This document shows, piece by piece, positions 1 to 11,905 of a DNA stretch of 64,000 nucleotides. The notes under the pieces were generated by a model. It ran no database searches, was not told where the DNA came from, and worked only from the letters and a program-made list of their open reading frames with translations. The stretch spans positions 128,981,596 to 129,045,595 of the forward strand of contig CM066045.1 in NCBI GenBank assembly GCA_033557465.1, read 5' to 3'. The stretch comes from Ichthyophis bannanicus. Its lineage: Eukaryota; Chordata; Amphibia; Gymnophiona; Ichthyophiidae. Position numbers and translations under genes: made by a program. The number at the start of each line of letters is the position of its first letter. The first letter of the stretch is position 1.

Positions 1-2375
1 CTGTTTTACTGTAGTTGATTCTCATGTTTTGTGTGCTGAACCATTCTGCTACTGCCTCAAAACATCTTGTTAGAGGGGAGAGGTCCGGTTGGTTAGTCCT
101 GAATGGGATGTATAGGAGGATGTCATCTGCGTAGGCTAAACAGTTGACCTTGAATGAACGTGCTAGGGCACATATGGGCTGCATGTAGATGTTAAACATC
201 AATGCAGATAGTGACGAGCCCTGTGGTACACCCTGGTTTTGTAAAAATGGTTCGGAGGTTGTGGAGCCTGACCTTACATGTTGCCATCTATTAGTCAGGT
301 ATGACTTGCACCACTTTAGGGCTGTTCCCTGAATTCCTTTCTCGCTGAGGCGTTGTATGAGTATCTTGTGACTCACCGAGTCGAAAGCCGCCGCAATGTC
401 GAGGAATATGAGGGCGAATCCTTGATGAATTTTGTCGGTTCCAGAGACTAGATGGTCAAATAGGTTGGTGAGGAGGGTTTCAACCCCATGTGCTTCTCTG
501 AACCCATGCTGGGAAGGATCCAGTGGGGCTTCAGTATCAATATGCTGTTGGATTTGGCGCTGTACTAACTTTTCGATTACTTTGGCAAGCATGGGGATAC
601 TTGAAATTGGTCTGTATGATTCCACTTTCGATGGGTCCAGCTTGTTATTTTTTAGCAGTGGTCTGATGGATGTTTGTTTCAGACTTTGTGGAAACGATCC
701 GGTTGTAAGAGATTGGTTTATTAATTCGCTCAGATATTGGCTTAAGTCACATCGTAACTCCTTTATCCATAAAGCAGGGCATGGGTCATTGGGTGCGGTA
801 GTAGGGTTGATTGCAGCGATAGTGTCTTCAATCTCTCTGCGTGATATTTTTTCAAATTTGTATAGTGGTGATGGTTGGGGCAAGGTATGCTGAGAGCTGT
901 TTTCTGCGGAGTTCGAGGTTGTACCAGCCTGGGTCACTTCAGGTTGAAGGTAGTTGGTTGCAGATGTAGTAGTCTGGACCATTTTTGACTGTAAATAGTT
1001 GGAGTATGCCTGGGGGTGTGGCATCTGTGACTGGTCTGCAGGAGGTTCTCTTATGAGAGATTTCACTATATTGAAGAGGTCGTGGGGCTTGTTTAGTGAC
1101 CGCTTCAAGATGTCGGAATGATATTGTTTCCGCTTTTTTGTTAATTCATCACGGTGTACTCTTAGGTGAGCGATGTAAGTATCTTGTGCAACCGTAGAGT
1201 GAGACCGACGCCATCTTCTCTCTAGCCTGCGCAGGCACTTGAGTGAGTCTCGGAGGTCTTTGGTATACCATGGTGCGTGGTCTCGTTTCTTTGTTGTTGT
1301 TTTATTTGTGGCTGGTATGCATGCAATGGTCTTGAGGCTCTCGTCCCAGGTGGACACCAATGCATCTAGGTCGTGTGGTATATTGTTGAGGAGTGGGAGG
1401 ATCTTCTCTCGAAGCTCTTCTTTATTAAAGGGGCGGAAGCGCTTCAAAGAGGGTTCGTGGGCAGTGTTGGTTTTGTTGGAGTTTTTTATTGTGTGTGTTA
1501 ATAGGTATCTGGAATTGGATCAGGCTGTGGTCGGACCATGGCACAGGAGTTATGGTAGGTGGTATTAGTGGGGTGGTATCCTTATCCGTCTGTGGGGCAA
1601 AGATCAGGTCAAGTTTGTTTCCCTTGACGTGGGTGGGATTAATGACTAGTTGCTCATATCCTAGATCTTGTAACGCTTCTAGGAAAGCAGAGGCTTGAGA
1701 TTCATGTAGCGTAGGCAGGTTGAAATCACCTAGGATCCAGTTCTGGGATCGTGGTCTGTTTGAGTTGCAGGCGAGGCCCATTATCGTTGCAAGATCCTCT
1801 GAGGATGGTGTTGGTGCTCGGTACAGTAGGTTGATCGTGCAGGTGTTATTTGTTATGGTGAGGGAGTCCAGGTGGACTGTGCTGGTTGAGTTGCACATCT
1901 GGAAGCCTAGGGAAGTTTTGACAAGAATGAGTGTTCCTCCTCCTCTCTGATTGGTTCTATGGCATGTGTGGACTGAAAAACCTGTGGGTAACATCTGGTT
2001 GATGATTGCGTTGTCAGATTCTGATAGCCAAGTTTCTGTGATCATGATGATATCAAGATTATGGGTCGTGACCAGATCGGTAATTATTGGCCATTTTGTA
2101 CGTATTGACCTTGCGTTGATGAGTGCACACTTCAGGGCTTGATGGTGTTGCTGACGGTCCAAATGTGACTTCTTGAGATGTTGAAGTGGGATGTGTAATA
2201 AATGTGAGTAAGGCGTGTCGTTGGGTTCTCTTGGGAGGTGTTGGTGATTCTCCGTCCATCTTTTCCCGTCACTGTGGAGTATTGGGATGTGGTTAGTGTA
2301 TGTGTGAAAAGCTTGGGCTGTAAGGGGGATCCAGGAGGCTAGGTGTAGACATGCCAAGGCTAGAAATGGGTGCAT
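1..2375 (-). pseudogene. L2 LINE polyprotein (endonuclease-reverse transcriptase), frameshifted
   Basis: The ORF starts at ATG 2375 with a hydrophobic, signal-peptide-like N-terminus (MHPFLALACLHLASW, then polar). The endonuclease follows, with INARSI, ITETWL, RGGG, GDFNLP and a PWSDHS block near the catalytic His. The frame is lost near 1425-1460. Homology to the intact copy (a RFRPFNKEE stretch) resumes in another frame, so this is a frameshift. Downstream the RT is legible: FLDIAAAFDSV at about 374-410, GVPQGSS at 215-232 and the YADD catalytic box at 122-133. The C-terminal part is cut off by the window. The role would be target nicking and reverse transcription. This copy cannot make the whole protein. 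Confidence 0.8.
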
Positions 2376-3094
2376 TTTGTGATGTTTTTGTGAACTAGTA
2401 TGTGAGCTGTTTGTTGCTGGGTAATTAGTGGGACCGGTATTGACTATTGTGCTAGCTATCCGCAGTGTATAAACTTACTGTCTGGCGATGAGTAGGTATT
2501 TGGAACAATGTGGCAGCATATAAGACAGGAATAGTACAGCATCGAGCAAGCAATGAAGCACTGTGTCCGTCAGCGGATAATGAGACAATGAGACACTCAG
2601 CAAAGAACAAAACAGAGTAATATACTGCCAACAGTAATAAGTTCACACTTTTTGGGTAAGGATGAATTACTGGCAACAGTAATGAGGTATGGCACAGTTG
2701 TCAGTAGTAGGATTAGCACTGATGCATGGAAATGGGTTTTTGGCAACAAAATAGCAGTTGAGTGATACTAGCAATAGTATGAAATTAGCATTGATACATA
2801 TAATGTAAAATCTGGCAGTAAAGTGCTACTGGCTACAATAGTATGATTAGCACTGATACATGCGAATGTATTATTGGTATACTTGCAGTGTCCTCGTGAT
2901 ATCTGGAAGAAGGTGGGAGTGAGCTCGACCTCGAGGGAGCTCAAGCTGTTTAATTATGTAGAGCCTTCGTTGAGAATTCGTTGAGCAGTTGGTATATGCT
3001 GGTAGCTGTGGGAAGGTTATGTTTGGCGGTCCTCGCCTAAGGGCCACGCCAAAGGGCCCTCTTGCGAGGCCTTCAGGCGCGGGCGTGCCAGCAA
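2376..3094 (-). other. 5' leader of L2 copy 1 with degenerate short repeats
   Basis: About 700 bp between the ORF start and the 130-bp array. The part nearest the ORF (2610-2870) holds several diverged copies of a motif around 'ctggcaacagtaat' and 'gattagcactgatacatg'. The intact L2 copy has a cleaner array of a similar motif at 59100-59280. I read it as the LINE 5' UTR. No ORF here looks real. Confidence 0.5.
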
Positions 3095-3726
3095 GCGTAC
3101 TACTTTTAAAGCAGGAGCCCTGTCCCGATTGGGCCGCCGCGTGGCTGGGAGGTCCGGCTGGACAAACGCTGCTGTTGACTCCCTCCTGGGAGCTGCAAGG
3201 GGCCGAAGAGGGCTGGAGATGCTGGCGTGCTTCTTTTAAAGCAGGAGCCCTGCCCGATTGGGCTGCCGCATGGCTGGGAGGTCCGGCTGGACAAACGCTG
3301 CTGTTGACTCCCTTCTGGGAGCTGCAAGGGGCCGAAGAGGGCTGGAGATGCTGGCGTGCTTCTTTTAAAGCAGGAGCCCTGCCCCGATTGGGCCGCCGCG
3401 TGGCTGGGAGGTCCGGCTGGACAAACACTGCTGTTGACTCCCTCCTGGGAGCTGCAAGGGGCCGAAGAGGGCTGGAGATGCTGGCGTGCTTCTTTTAAAG
3501 CAGGAGCCCTGCCCCGATTGGGCCGCCGTGTGGCTGGGAGGTCCGGCTGGACAAACACTGCTGTTGACTCCCTCCTGGGAGCTGCAAGGGGCCGAAAAGG
3601 GCTGGAGATGCTGGCGTGCTTCTTTTAAAGCAGGAGCCCTGCCCCGATTGGGCCGCCGCGTGGCTGGGAGGTCCGGCTGGACAAACGCTGCTATTGACTC
3701 CCTCCTGGGAGCTGCAAGGGGCTGAA
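3095..3726. repeat. 130-bp GC-rich tandem array, about 4.8 copies
   Basis: The anchor 'gcaggagccc' recurs at 3111, 3241, 3370, 3500 and 3630, so the period is 129-130 bp. Units differ by only a few substitutions and the last unit is incomplete. Because 130 is not a multiple of 3 and stops are rare, all frames look open; none is a credible gene. Its place at the far 5' side of a LINE resembles promoter monomers of other LINEs. That function is inferred. Confidence 0.9.
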
Positions 3727-3734
3727 GAATGTAA

Positions 3735-4605
3735 CTATTCACCGAGAGATGCTTCCTCAGGAAGGAGGGGAGGATCACTAACTGACTGATTGACATGTAA
3801 TGCAGAGAGGACCTTAGGTAAAAAGGAAGGGAGTGGGCGAATGGTGACACCCTCTGGTGAAAAGGCCAGAAAGGGATCTTGGCAAGAAAGCACCTGAAGC
3901 TCTGATATGCGCCTGGCCAAGGTAACTGCCACTAGGACGTCAACTTTAAGAGTCAAATCCTTCAGTGACACCCAGTGGAGCGGTTCGAAGGGAGGTCTGG
4001 GAGAGTGCCTTGAGGACCAAGGAAAGGTCTCAGGTTGGCACAGTTGGCCAGAGAGGTGGACGTAGGGCACGCACCTTCCGCAAAATGTGGATGAGATCTG
4101 GATGAGAGGCCAGTGAGCGTCCCTGGAAAGGTCCCCGGAAACACATGAGTGCAGCAACCTTAACCTTCAAGGAATTCAGGATAATGCCTCAATCAAACCC
4201 TTCCTGCAGGAAGACCCAGGATGTCAGGAATTTGCGTCTTCCACGGAGACAATGTTCTGTGAGAACACCATTGGTAAATCGACACCAGACTCCAGTATAG
4301 GCTCAAGAGGTAGAGGAGTACCTTGCATTCAAAAGGGTAGCCACCACCTGCGGTGAGTAGTCCTTCCACATTAGGCAGCACCACTCAAGAGCCAAGCAGT
4401 AAAAGAGTAAGGAGCTGGGTCATCCATGACAATCGGCCCCTGGTGTAGGAGATCCCTGCGGGAGCCGAGGGGCAGTGGCACTGTGAGAGAGAGGTGAATC
4501 AGGTCAGCATACCATGGACACCTTGGCCAGTCTGGTGCTACCATGATAATGTGTCCAGCATGGGTCTCAATGCATCTGAGGACTCCGGCATCTAGTCTCA
4601 AGCCT
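3735..4605 (-). pseudogene. DIRS fragment: RNase H-recombinase linker and tyrosine recombinase N-half
   Basis: Reading right to left, a segment at 4601-4371 contains MVAPDWPRCPWYADL and a YSFTAWLLSG end, typical of the stretch between RNase H and recombinase in DIRS elements. After frame changes, 4157-3735 gives PPFEPLHWVSLKDLTLKV and LARRISELQ, which covers the first catalytic Arg of a tyrosine recombinase. The HxxR box and Tyr nucleophile are missing. It lies head to head with the plus-strand DIRS that begins next to it. Confidence 0.7.
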
Positions 4606-4698
4606 GTTTTTTATTTTTTCGCCTTTGGTGTTTTCGCACCTTTTTCCCAACTGGCAGCACCATGGGTCTTTGACCTCACCGGTGTAATTCTTTCACCC

Positions 4699-6630
4699 AT
4701 GGCTAACAGTGGTTTTAAAAAGTGTGATCAGTGTACGAAGATTATGCCTCTCACCGACATTCACAATTGTTTTCTACGCGCCTTGGACCAGACCATGACC
4801 CCGTGGCCTGTAGTCTTTGTAAAACGATGTTCACCAAGGCCCTCAAGAGCCATCAGCAGCAGCATGACAAGTTTTTCCCAGAGTCCCCGGCGCTTCAAAA
4901 GGGCAAGGACCTGTCTGAAGCCTCGGACTCCTGTGATACCCCCACGGATCCCGGTCGATGCAGTGGGTCTTCAGAAAGGGGGTCTCCCTTGAGGGAGCAC
5001 AGAAAGAAGAAGAAACCCTCAAAGGCAGCATCTCTGGATGGTTCCAACAGACCGGGTAAGTCCCGAGCCAGGTCCCGCTGTCCACGCCGCTCGTCTGAGG
5101 GCTCTGAGCAGGAGCAGCCTACCAAGGTTGCCCAGAAGGAATCGACCGGGGCTTGGCCCTGGAAACCCGAGGCCAATCTCCAGTCGGGGAACTGGTGCCG
5201 GGCCCGCGTTCCTAGATGCCGACGCCGAGAGCTGCGGAGCCATCTGGGCTGGAGTCCAGAATGGTGGCCTTGGAGTGCAGCCTGTTTGCCTTCATGGATC
5301 AGCAGCGGGCGTTGATGTCCACATGACCGGTTTCTCTGCCCAGACCACCGGGCCCTCGACATCAAGGAAGTCCCCGGAGGCTGAACCAATCCTTGAGGCC
5401 ATACGGCCCCGAGTCAATCCTTGGCCAAAGTCCCGATCCAGATCCTGCTCAGTGGGACTGTGGTCTTCTCCGGCTAGCTTGCACAACACCAGCTGAGGAG
5501 CCACTGAGGGGCTTGTACTGGGTTTGGGCCTGGAGCCCTCGGGTCTCCCTCCCCTCAAGTCTTCCACCAATTACTTGGATTGGGAGACCAAGGACAAGGA
5601 ATTCCCTGATACCCATCGCCACCTCGATGTCCCCTCCGACCCGTCCCCTTCTGAGTCTCAATGTCAGTCCACACCTGAGGACATAGTTTTCCTCGACTTT
5701 GTGCAGGACATTATGAAGGCTCTGGCGTTCCCCATGGAATCAGAGAAGCATCCTCATATGGAGACGTTAGAAATCCTCCAATACGAGACTCCACCAAGGG
5801 AATCGTTGATGGTCCCCATCCCACCCACCCTTGAACGGCACATGCTCTACATGTGGGAAACACCGGCATTGGTGCTCATTATGCGCAAGTGGCTCGACTT
5901 GATGTATTGAGTCCACCAGAGTCTTGGCTTCCAGAAGGCACAATTGCCATGGTGGTGTAGTTGGCCTTGCATCGGCTAAAAAGCCAGAAGACGCACTCCT
6001 CTGTGCCCCCGGGTAGGGAAGCCTGCACCTTGGATGCCCTAGGCAGAAAGTGCTACCAAGGCTCGATGCTCATCATCTAGATCCAGGCCTACCAGCTGTA
6101 CATGGGCATGTACCTGAAAGACCTGGCGAAGGAACTCGCTGGGTTCTCAGTTGGTCTCTCTGAGGAACCCCTGCAGTAGTTTCAGGAGCCTGTCCAAAGC
6201 TGTCCGGGAGTGCTTCAGGTTTATGACTCGAGCAGCCCATGACAGCTTCAAGTCGGCGACTTGAGTAGCCATGGCAGGCATCAGTACCCAACGCCAAGCC
6301 TGGCTACAGTCTTCCGACCTTGAGCAGTGGGTTCAGGACAAACTGATCGATGTCCCATGCCAAGGGGAGAACCTCTTTGGCAAACTCAAGATGGAGAAAG
6401 CTGCCAAATTGGAGACCAAACTCGTGATGAGGACCATGCTCTCCAAGAAGACTTCTACCCTTCCCTGACAGAAGGGCTCAGGGGAAAAGTCCTTTTACCC
6501 AAGGAAAGGGGCTGCTTACAAAAACTGCCCCCATTTCCAGGCCTCCCCAGCAGGGTCAGCAGGCCAAGGAACAGAGGCATGGCCCACATAAGCAGAAGGC
6601 TGCAAAGCTCTAGGCGTCAGATCTGGCCCA
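4699..6630 (+). pseudogene. DIRS-C gag
   Basis: ATG 4699 opens MANSGFKKCDQC, a CxxC start. The match continues one frame over with LGPDHDPVACSLCKTMF from about 4770, giving a Cys/His knuckle. A basic, Ser-rich linker follows (5000-5100), then acidic gag text near 5680-5900 (FLDFVQDIMKALAFP). Frame switches at about 4770, 5400-5520 and 5910 show heavy decay. The protein would be the structural capsid-like component. Assignment rests on order ahead of DIRS RT and on the knuckle. Confidence 0.6.
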
Positions 6631-7763
6631 GCTAGGGAGGAGCTTTTGACTCCTTGGGCATAGCCTCTCTACCCCAAGGAGGACAGCAGCCCACAGGGGG
6701 ATGTCCGATTCACTATGCCCACAGCTGGCCAGCCATCACCACCTTTTCCTGGGCACTTCAGGTGGTCAGGGAGATCTACCTCCTCCACCTGACACAGACA
6801 CCTCCCCCCTCTTACTGGGAGAGCCACCAGGTCTCCCCTTCACCGGGATCTTCTACTGCAGGAACTCGCAGGCCTTCTCAAGACAAGGCGGTGGAACCAG
6901 TACCCCAACATCTCAGGGGCAAAGGATTCTACTCCAGGTATTTCCTCATGCCAAAAAGGACAGGGGGCCTAAGGCCCATCCTGAACCTGTGAAACCTCAA
7001 CAAGTTCCTGGTGAGGGAGAAGTTCAAGATCCCCTCCTTTGGAACATTGCTGCCTTACCTCCAGAGGGAGACTGGCTATGCTCCTTGGATCTGAAGGATG
7101 CTTATACCCACATCCTCATTCACCCCAGCCACAGGCAATACCTGCACTTCATGGTGGGGGGAGGCCATTACCAGTACAGAGTGCTACCCTTCAGACTGGC
7201 TTCCACCCCAAGGGTCTTCACCAAGTGCCTGGAAGTGGTGGCTGCTTACCTCTGTCTCCAAGGGATATTCGTCTTCCGCTACCTTACGACTGGCTTATAA
7301 AAGGAAGCACAGTCACTGAGGTGCAGCAGGCTACGGCCAGCACCATCCATGTCCTATGACATCTGGGTTTGTGATAAACCACCCCGTCCCATCTCCTCCT
7401 GACACAGGGGCTGGAGTTCATAGGGGCAAAGCTGGACATGGTCCAGGCAAAGGCCTTCCTTTCCCTGGACCGAGCCGACCATTTCCAAACATTAGCCGCA
7501 GATGTGCAGCACCATCACTCAGTGTCCACCTGGCTCCTTCTCTGCCTACTCATCCATATGGCCTGCACAGTCCATGTCACCCCCGATGTCCGCCATCACA
7601 TAAGGGCGGCCCAGTGGTGTCTTCAGGACCAGTTGCCACAGAGCACCGGTCAGTTCCAAGCAGGGCCGGCCCGTCCATTGAGCGAGAATGTTTTTTGCAC
7701 AGGACGCCGCATTTCAGGGGGCCCTGCGTAAAGAACATTCCGCTTTAAAGTAAATTTAAAAAA

Positions 7764-8146
7764 AAAAAGCTGGCTGCTGCCGCTGCTGCCACCACGGCAG
7801 CGGCAGAATCGAGTATCCCGCAGGGCCCCCCCCTGCCCAGCAGAGCACTCCTTCCCTCCCTGCCTACTTGCTTGCCTCAGTCCCTCTCCGCTTCGGCTTT
7901 CAGAGCTGCGAAGGGAGAGCTTCTCCCTCATGACTCTGTTAAGCCCACCGGGGCAGATGGGAAATTTCCCATAAGCCCCAGCGGGCTTAACAGAGCCATG
8001 AAGGAGAAACTCTCCCTTCGCGGCTCTAAGCCGAAGTGGAGAGGGACTGAGGCAAGCAGGGAGGGAGGGAGTGCTCTGCTGGTCAGGGGGGCCCCACGGG
8101 ACACTCGATTCTGCTGCTGCTGCCGTGGCAGCAGCCAGCTTTTTTA
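7764..8146. repeat. Long imperfect hairpin, arms about 185 bp
   Basis: The arm beginning 'agctggctgctgcc' at about 7770 is complemented by the arm ending 'gcagcagccagct' at about 8140. The centre is the perfect palindrome 'tgggaaatttccca' near 7958-7971. The arms are rich in CpG and purine/pyrimidine runs. It occupies the same position relative to the minisatellite as the hairpin at 43839-44106, yet the arm sequence is different. Confidence 0.85.
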
Positions 8147-8149
8147 AAG

Positions 8150-9345
8150 TTTTAATTTTCCCTGGGCTGATCTGAGGGAGGGGGGCTAGGACTGGTAATG
8201 GGCTGGAGGGGGGTTTAGCACTGGTAATGTGCTGTGGGCTGATGGGGGGGGGTAGGACTGGTAATGTGCTGTGGGCTGATGGGGGAGTTAGGACTGGTAA
8301 TGGGCTATGGGGGGGGGGTAGGATGAGGTGGGCTGATGAGGGGGTTAGGACTTGAGGTGGGCTGATGGGGTTAGGACTGGTAATGGGCTGATGGGGGTGG
8401 TTAGGACTGGTAATGGGCTATGGGGGGCTAGATCTGGAAATGGGCTGATGGGGGGTAGGACTTGAGGTGGGCTGATGGGGTTAGGACTGGTAATATGCTG
8501 TGGGTTGATGGGGGGGTTAGGACTGGTAATGGACTATGGGGGGACTAGGACTGGAAATGGGCTGATGGGGGGGGGTTAGGACGTGAGGTGGGCTGATAGG
8601 GTTAGGACTGGTAATGTGCTGTGGGCTGATGGGGGGGGGTTAGGACTGGTAATGGGTTGGGGGGGTTGCTAGGACTGGAAATGGACTGAGTGGAAGTGGA
8701 GTCTTGAACTGCAAATAGCTGATGGAGATGGGGGCATGGAATGGAAATGGGCTGAGTGGAAGGGGGGCTTGAACTGCAAATAGCTGATGGGGAGGGGGGC
8801 TTGGAATGGAAATGGACTGAGTGGAAGGGGGCTTGAGCTGCAAATAGCTGATGGGGAGGGGGGCTTGGAATGGAAATGGGCTGTGAGGGGAGGGAGCTAG
8901 GACTGGAAATGGGCTGTGTGGGGGGAGCTAGGACAGGAAATGGGCTGATGGAGGGGCTAGGATAGGATTGAAAATGGGCTGTTGGGGGGAGCTAAGATTG
9001 GAAATGGGCTGTGGTGGGGGCTTGGATTGAAATGGAGTCATGGAGGGGCTAGAACTGGAAGTAGGCTCATAGTGGGCTTGGATTGAAATGGGCTGAGTGG
9101 AGGGCACCTAGGATTTGACATGGGCTGATGATGGGGCTAGAAAAGGACTAGAAATGGGCTGATGGGGGGTTGGGATTGGAAATGAGCTGATGGAGGGACT
9201 CGGATAGGACTGGAAATGGACAGGGGAGCTAGGACTAGAAATGGGCTGATGGGGGGGGCTAGGACTGGAAATGGGCTGATGCGGGGACTAGAAGGGAGCA
9301 GATGCTGTATGGGGCTGGAGCTAGAAGGGAGCTGATTTTGGAGGA
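8150..9345. repeat. G-rich minisatellite, units of about 25-45 bp
   Basis: Dozens of irregular units built on 'ggactggaaatgggctgat' followed by a run of G. The G runs could form G-quadruplexes on the plus strand. The same repeat, on the other strand, makes up 42890-43795. It is non-coding. Confidence 0.9.
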
Positions 9346-9697
9346 GGATTAGAATGGGATGGGGCTGGGAGAGTGAAATGGAGAGGGGAAAAATATTTTG
9401 TGTGGGAGGGAAGAAAAATCGACAATTGACCGGGTATTGGAAGAATATGTGGGGATTGAGGATGGAGGGGTAATGAGGATGAAATAGGAATGAGGAAAGA
9501 GCAAAAGGAGAAAGATTAGTATATTAAAGCAGATGTAGAGAGAGAAAGGAAAAAAACCTAGAAGAGAGAAGAAAGGACAAATGGACAGCAGATGATGGAG
9601 AGTTAGCAGAAGACATGAAGAAACCAGAAGAAAGTGGCTGGAGCAATTGCAACTGAAAAAAAAATGCACAAAAGGTAGAAAGATATCTCTTTATTTT

Positions 9698-11298
9698 TTA
9701 TTTTTTTATTTTTTAATTTTCCTAGAATACATAATAAATAACCAACAAATTCAAAGCATTCTAATACAATTCAGGAACAAATGGTCACATCACTCAAAAC
9801 CACATCAAGAAAGGAGAGTAGCACCGATTAACAAAAATAAATTTACAGGAAAAAAGGAGTTGGATTGTGTCCAAACTCCACACAAGGGAGCATTAAATTG
9901 AAACATCCCACCTTACTGATTCCCATCCATTTCCTTAGCAGATAAAAACTTCTGTAACTGACTTACATCTGTGAACACATAATTCTGTCCCTCAAAAGTT
10001 ATAATACAACGACAGGGAAATTTAAGGAAAAAAGAAGCCCCAAGGGCCACAATCCTAACTTTTAACTCAAGGAACTGTTTCCGCTTTAACTGAGTGGTCC
10101 GGCACATATCTGGGAAAAACTGCAGCTTAAACCCGCAAAAAACAGCCTCTCTGTACTTAAAATAGGCTTTCAACACCCTTAACTTAACAGACTCAGACCC
10201 AAACGTTACCACCAAGGTACAACGCTTGGGGATAACGTCCAGCGAGTCTTCCATAAAGGCTGTTAAGTTCTGACCGACTGAATCCAAGGGGGGGGGGGGG
10301 GGAACCTCCCTCTGCAGTTGGAACAGCCTGAACAGCAGAAGAGAACGAATACATTTGAACAATTTTTACGGTTTCTTTCAGCTGCAAAACTTCGATAAAA
10401 TACTTTTTAAACAAAGTATCAGAAGATAACAAATGAGTAGAGGGAAAATTAAGGAAACGCAAGTTGCATGCCCTACACTGATTCTCTAAAATTTCCAGAT
10501 GGTAGAAAACTGCTGTAGATTCTTTAACTAACACTGCAGTGCTGTCACAGCAAGTCTGAAGCTGAGAGTCAGTGCGGGCAGTCAACTTGGTTAAAGAATT
10601 CAATTGCAAATCAACACATTCCATTTTACTGACCACATCATGTGTAAATTTACAAAGAGAAGAAACTGTTACAGACAAACGTGCATCAATTTTTTGAATT
10701 GCAGTCCAAATGTCTGCAAGGGTCACCTCCCGGTTGGGAGGGGCAGCTGGGTCCTCAGACACAGCCAATTCCACAGGGTGAAGAACGGGAGCTGGAACAG
10801 CCAAAGAAGCATCCAAAAAAGTAGACGAAAACGGCGGTTGGGGAAAAGAAGGTGGTGACCAGTTCTCAGGGCTTAAAGAAGCCCCATCCGGCGATTGATT
10901 AACAGGCAGCAAAGAAGTTACGTGTTTATCCATGGGGCCCACCACCTTACCTCCATGCTCACCATCTCGCATTGCCGCCGTAGCTGCACTTTTCGCCTTT
11001 CGCTTCCCCATGGAAAGAACACTCCAACTTCCAACTATCTCAGGAGCGTCGAAGGGGCGTAAAAGGGGCGTGACCTGCCCCTTGAGACACGTCCCTTAGG
11101 ACACGACCACGCCGGCCACGAACACGCAGCCGCGTGTAACAGTCACCGATCTTTGTAGGGTTTGGGGGGGTCCTCAATGCCTGGGCCTTCCACCCCACGC
11201 CTGCAGCTGGCTCAACAGGCTCACAGCTCCCACCTGCTGCACTGCTCCGCGGCGATGAAGAGCCGCGTCAGCTCCCCGGTAAGGCTGCTCTCCTCCCC
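9698..11298 (-). mobile_element. ORF1-only LINE (half-L1 type) with 15-bp target duplication
   Basis: It is flanked by identical 15-bp repeats atatctctttatttt (9683-9697 and 11299-11313). The related module at 42480-42530 shows the uninterrupted site, which confirms the ends. On the minus strand it starts with GGGG, has a GC-rich leader of about 290 bp, one ORF (11011-9913), about 210 bp of 3' sequence, and an A-rich tail at the left edge. There is no endonuclease or RT. It resembles the mammalian HAL1 class in structure; relationship is not implied. Confidence 0.8.
9913..11011 (-). pseudogene. L1-type ORF1 protein (RNA-binding), one frameshift
   Basis: It begins MGKRKAKSAATAAM (basic), then a Pro/Ser-rich part, a heptad-like helix region (IQKIDARLSVTVSSL to LTARTDSQLQ), an RRM-like block (CRACNLRFLNFPS) and a C-terminal domain ending CIITFEGQNYVF. 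The frame changes at a 15-nt run of G (10288-10302), a typical slippage site, so two overlapping frames together give about 360 residues. Such proteins form trimers that bind LINE RNA. Identity as L1/Tx1-like ORF1 comes from domain order. Confidence 0.65.
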
Positions 11299-11857
11299 AT
11301 ATCTCTTTATTTTGAATTTATTAACTGTAATATGTCAGCTCTGGGAAATGTGCATCATTAACGTCTATGCTTTGTTTAGTAGAAGAGGAAATTAATTTAT
11401 AGTTTCATTTCTACAGTGTGGTTGTACATTCCAAGTTTGGCTTTTGGGGTTCCCAGTTTAATTATTGTCTTCCTGTTTCTAAATTGTGATTCCTTGTTTG
11501 GTGATGGTCTATGTTCTGCATGTGTAACTGAGCTGAGGTATTCTGTTTATATAGTTGCTATTTGACATTGCCCTTGTTCTCTTTCCCCAGAAGGTCATGT
11601 ATTGTTGTTCTCTAAAATGTATTGGTTTAATATTTACAGTGTTGCCTTTTGATAGGTAGGGTCTGGTGCTTTGTGAGTCCTGGTAGTGCTGTTAAGATAC
11701 CTTGGGTTTGCTATGGGTTCTAAATGGGCAGTGTTTGTAGTAGTTCCTAATGTGCCTGATGGTTGGCACTGGATTATAGTAATGTAGAAATCTTTTAGTC
11801 TTTCTTTATCCATACACTCATTAAGAGGCATGTTTACTAAAAGTTAGTGTATGGTAA

Positions 11858-11905
11858 CATTATGCAAATATTTATGCAAATGAGACCCCTTATGCAAATG
11901 AGGCC
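11858..11905 (+). promoter_or_regulatory. Three octamer motifs ATGCAAAT
   Basis: ATGCAAAT occurs at 11862-11869, 11874-11881 and 11892-11899, close to the right end of the hAT-like element. The octamer is the classic POU-factor site. Whether it is bound is unknown; it may be ordinary AT-rich repeat sequence. Confidence 0.3.

Larger units (their letters stand above)
1..3726 (-). mobile_element. L2-clade LINE, copy 1, truncated by window edge
   Basis: Non-LTR retrotransposon reading right to left. From its 5' side it has a GC-rich 130-bp tandem array (3095-3726), a leader of about 700 bp, and a single ORF with an AP-type endonuclease followed by reverse transcriptase. The 3' end lies outside the window. 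The layout and 5' leader repeats match the intact copy at 55450-59290, so both belong to related L2-group families. The 5' edge abuts a DIRS fragment at about 3727-3735. Confidence 0.8.

Noticed and set aside
2871..3850. Long overlapping open frames over the 130-bp array
   Set aside because: Present on both strands and in several frames because the repeat has few stops; no domain.
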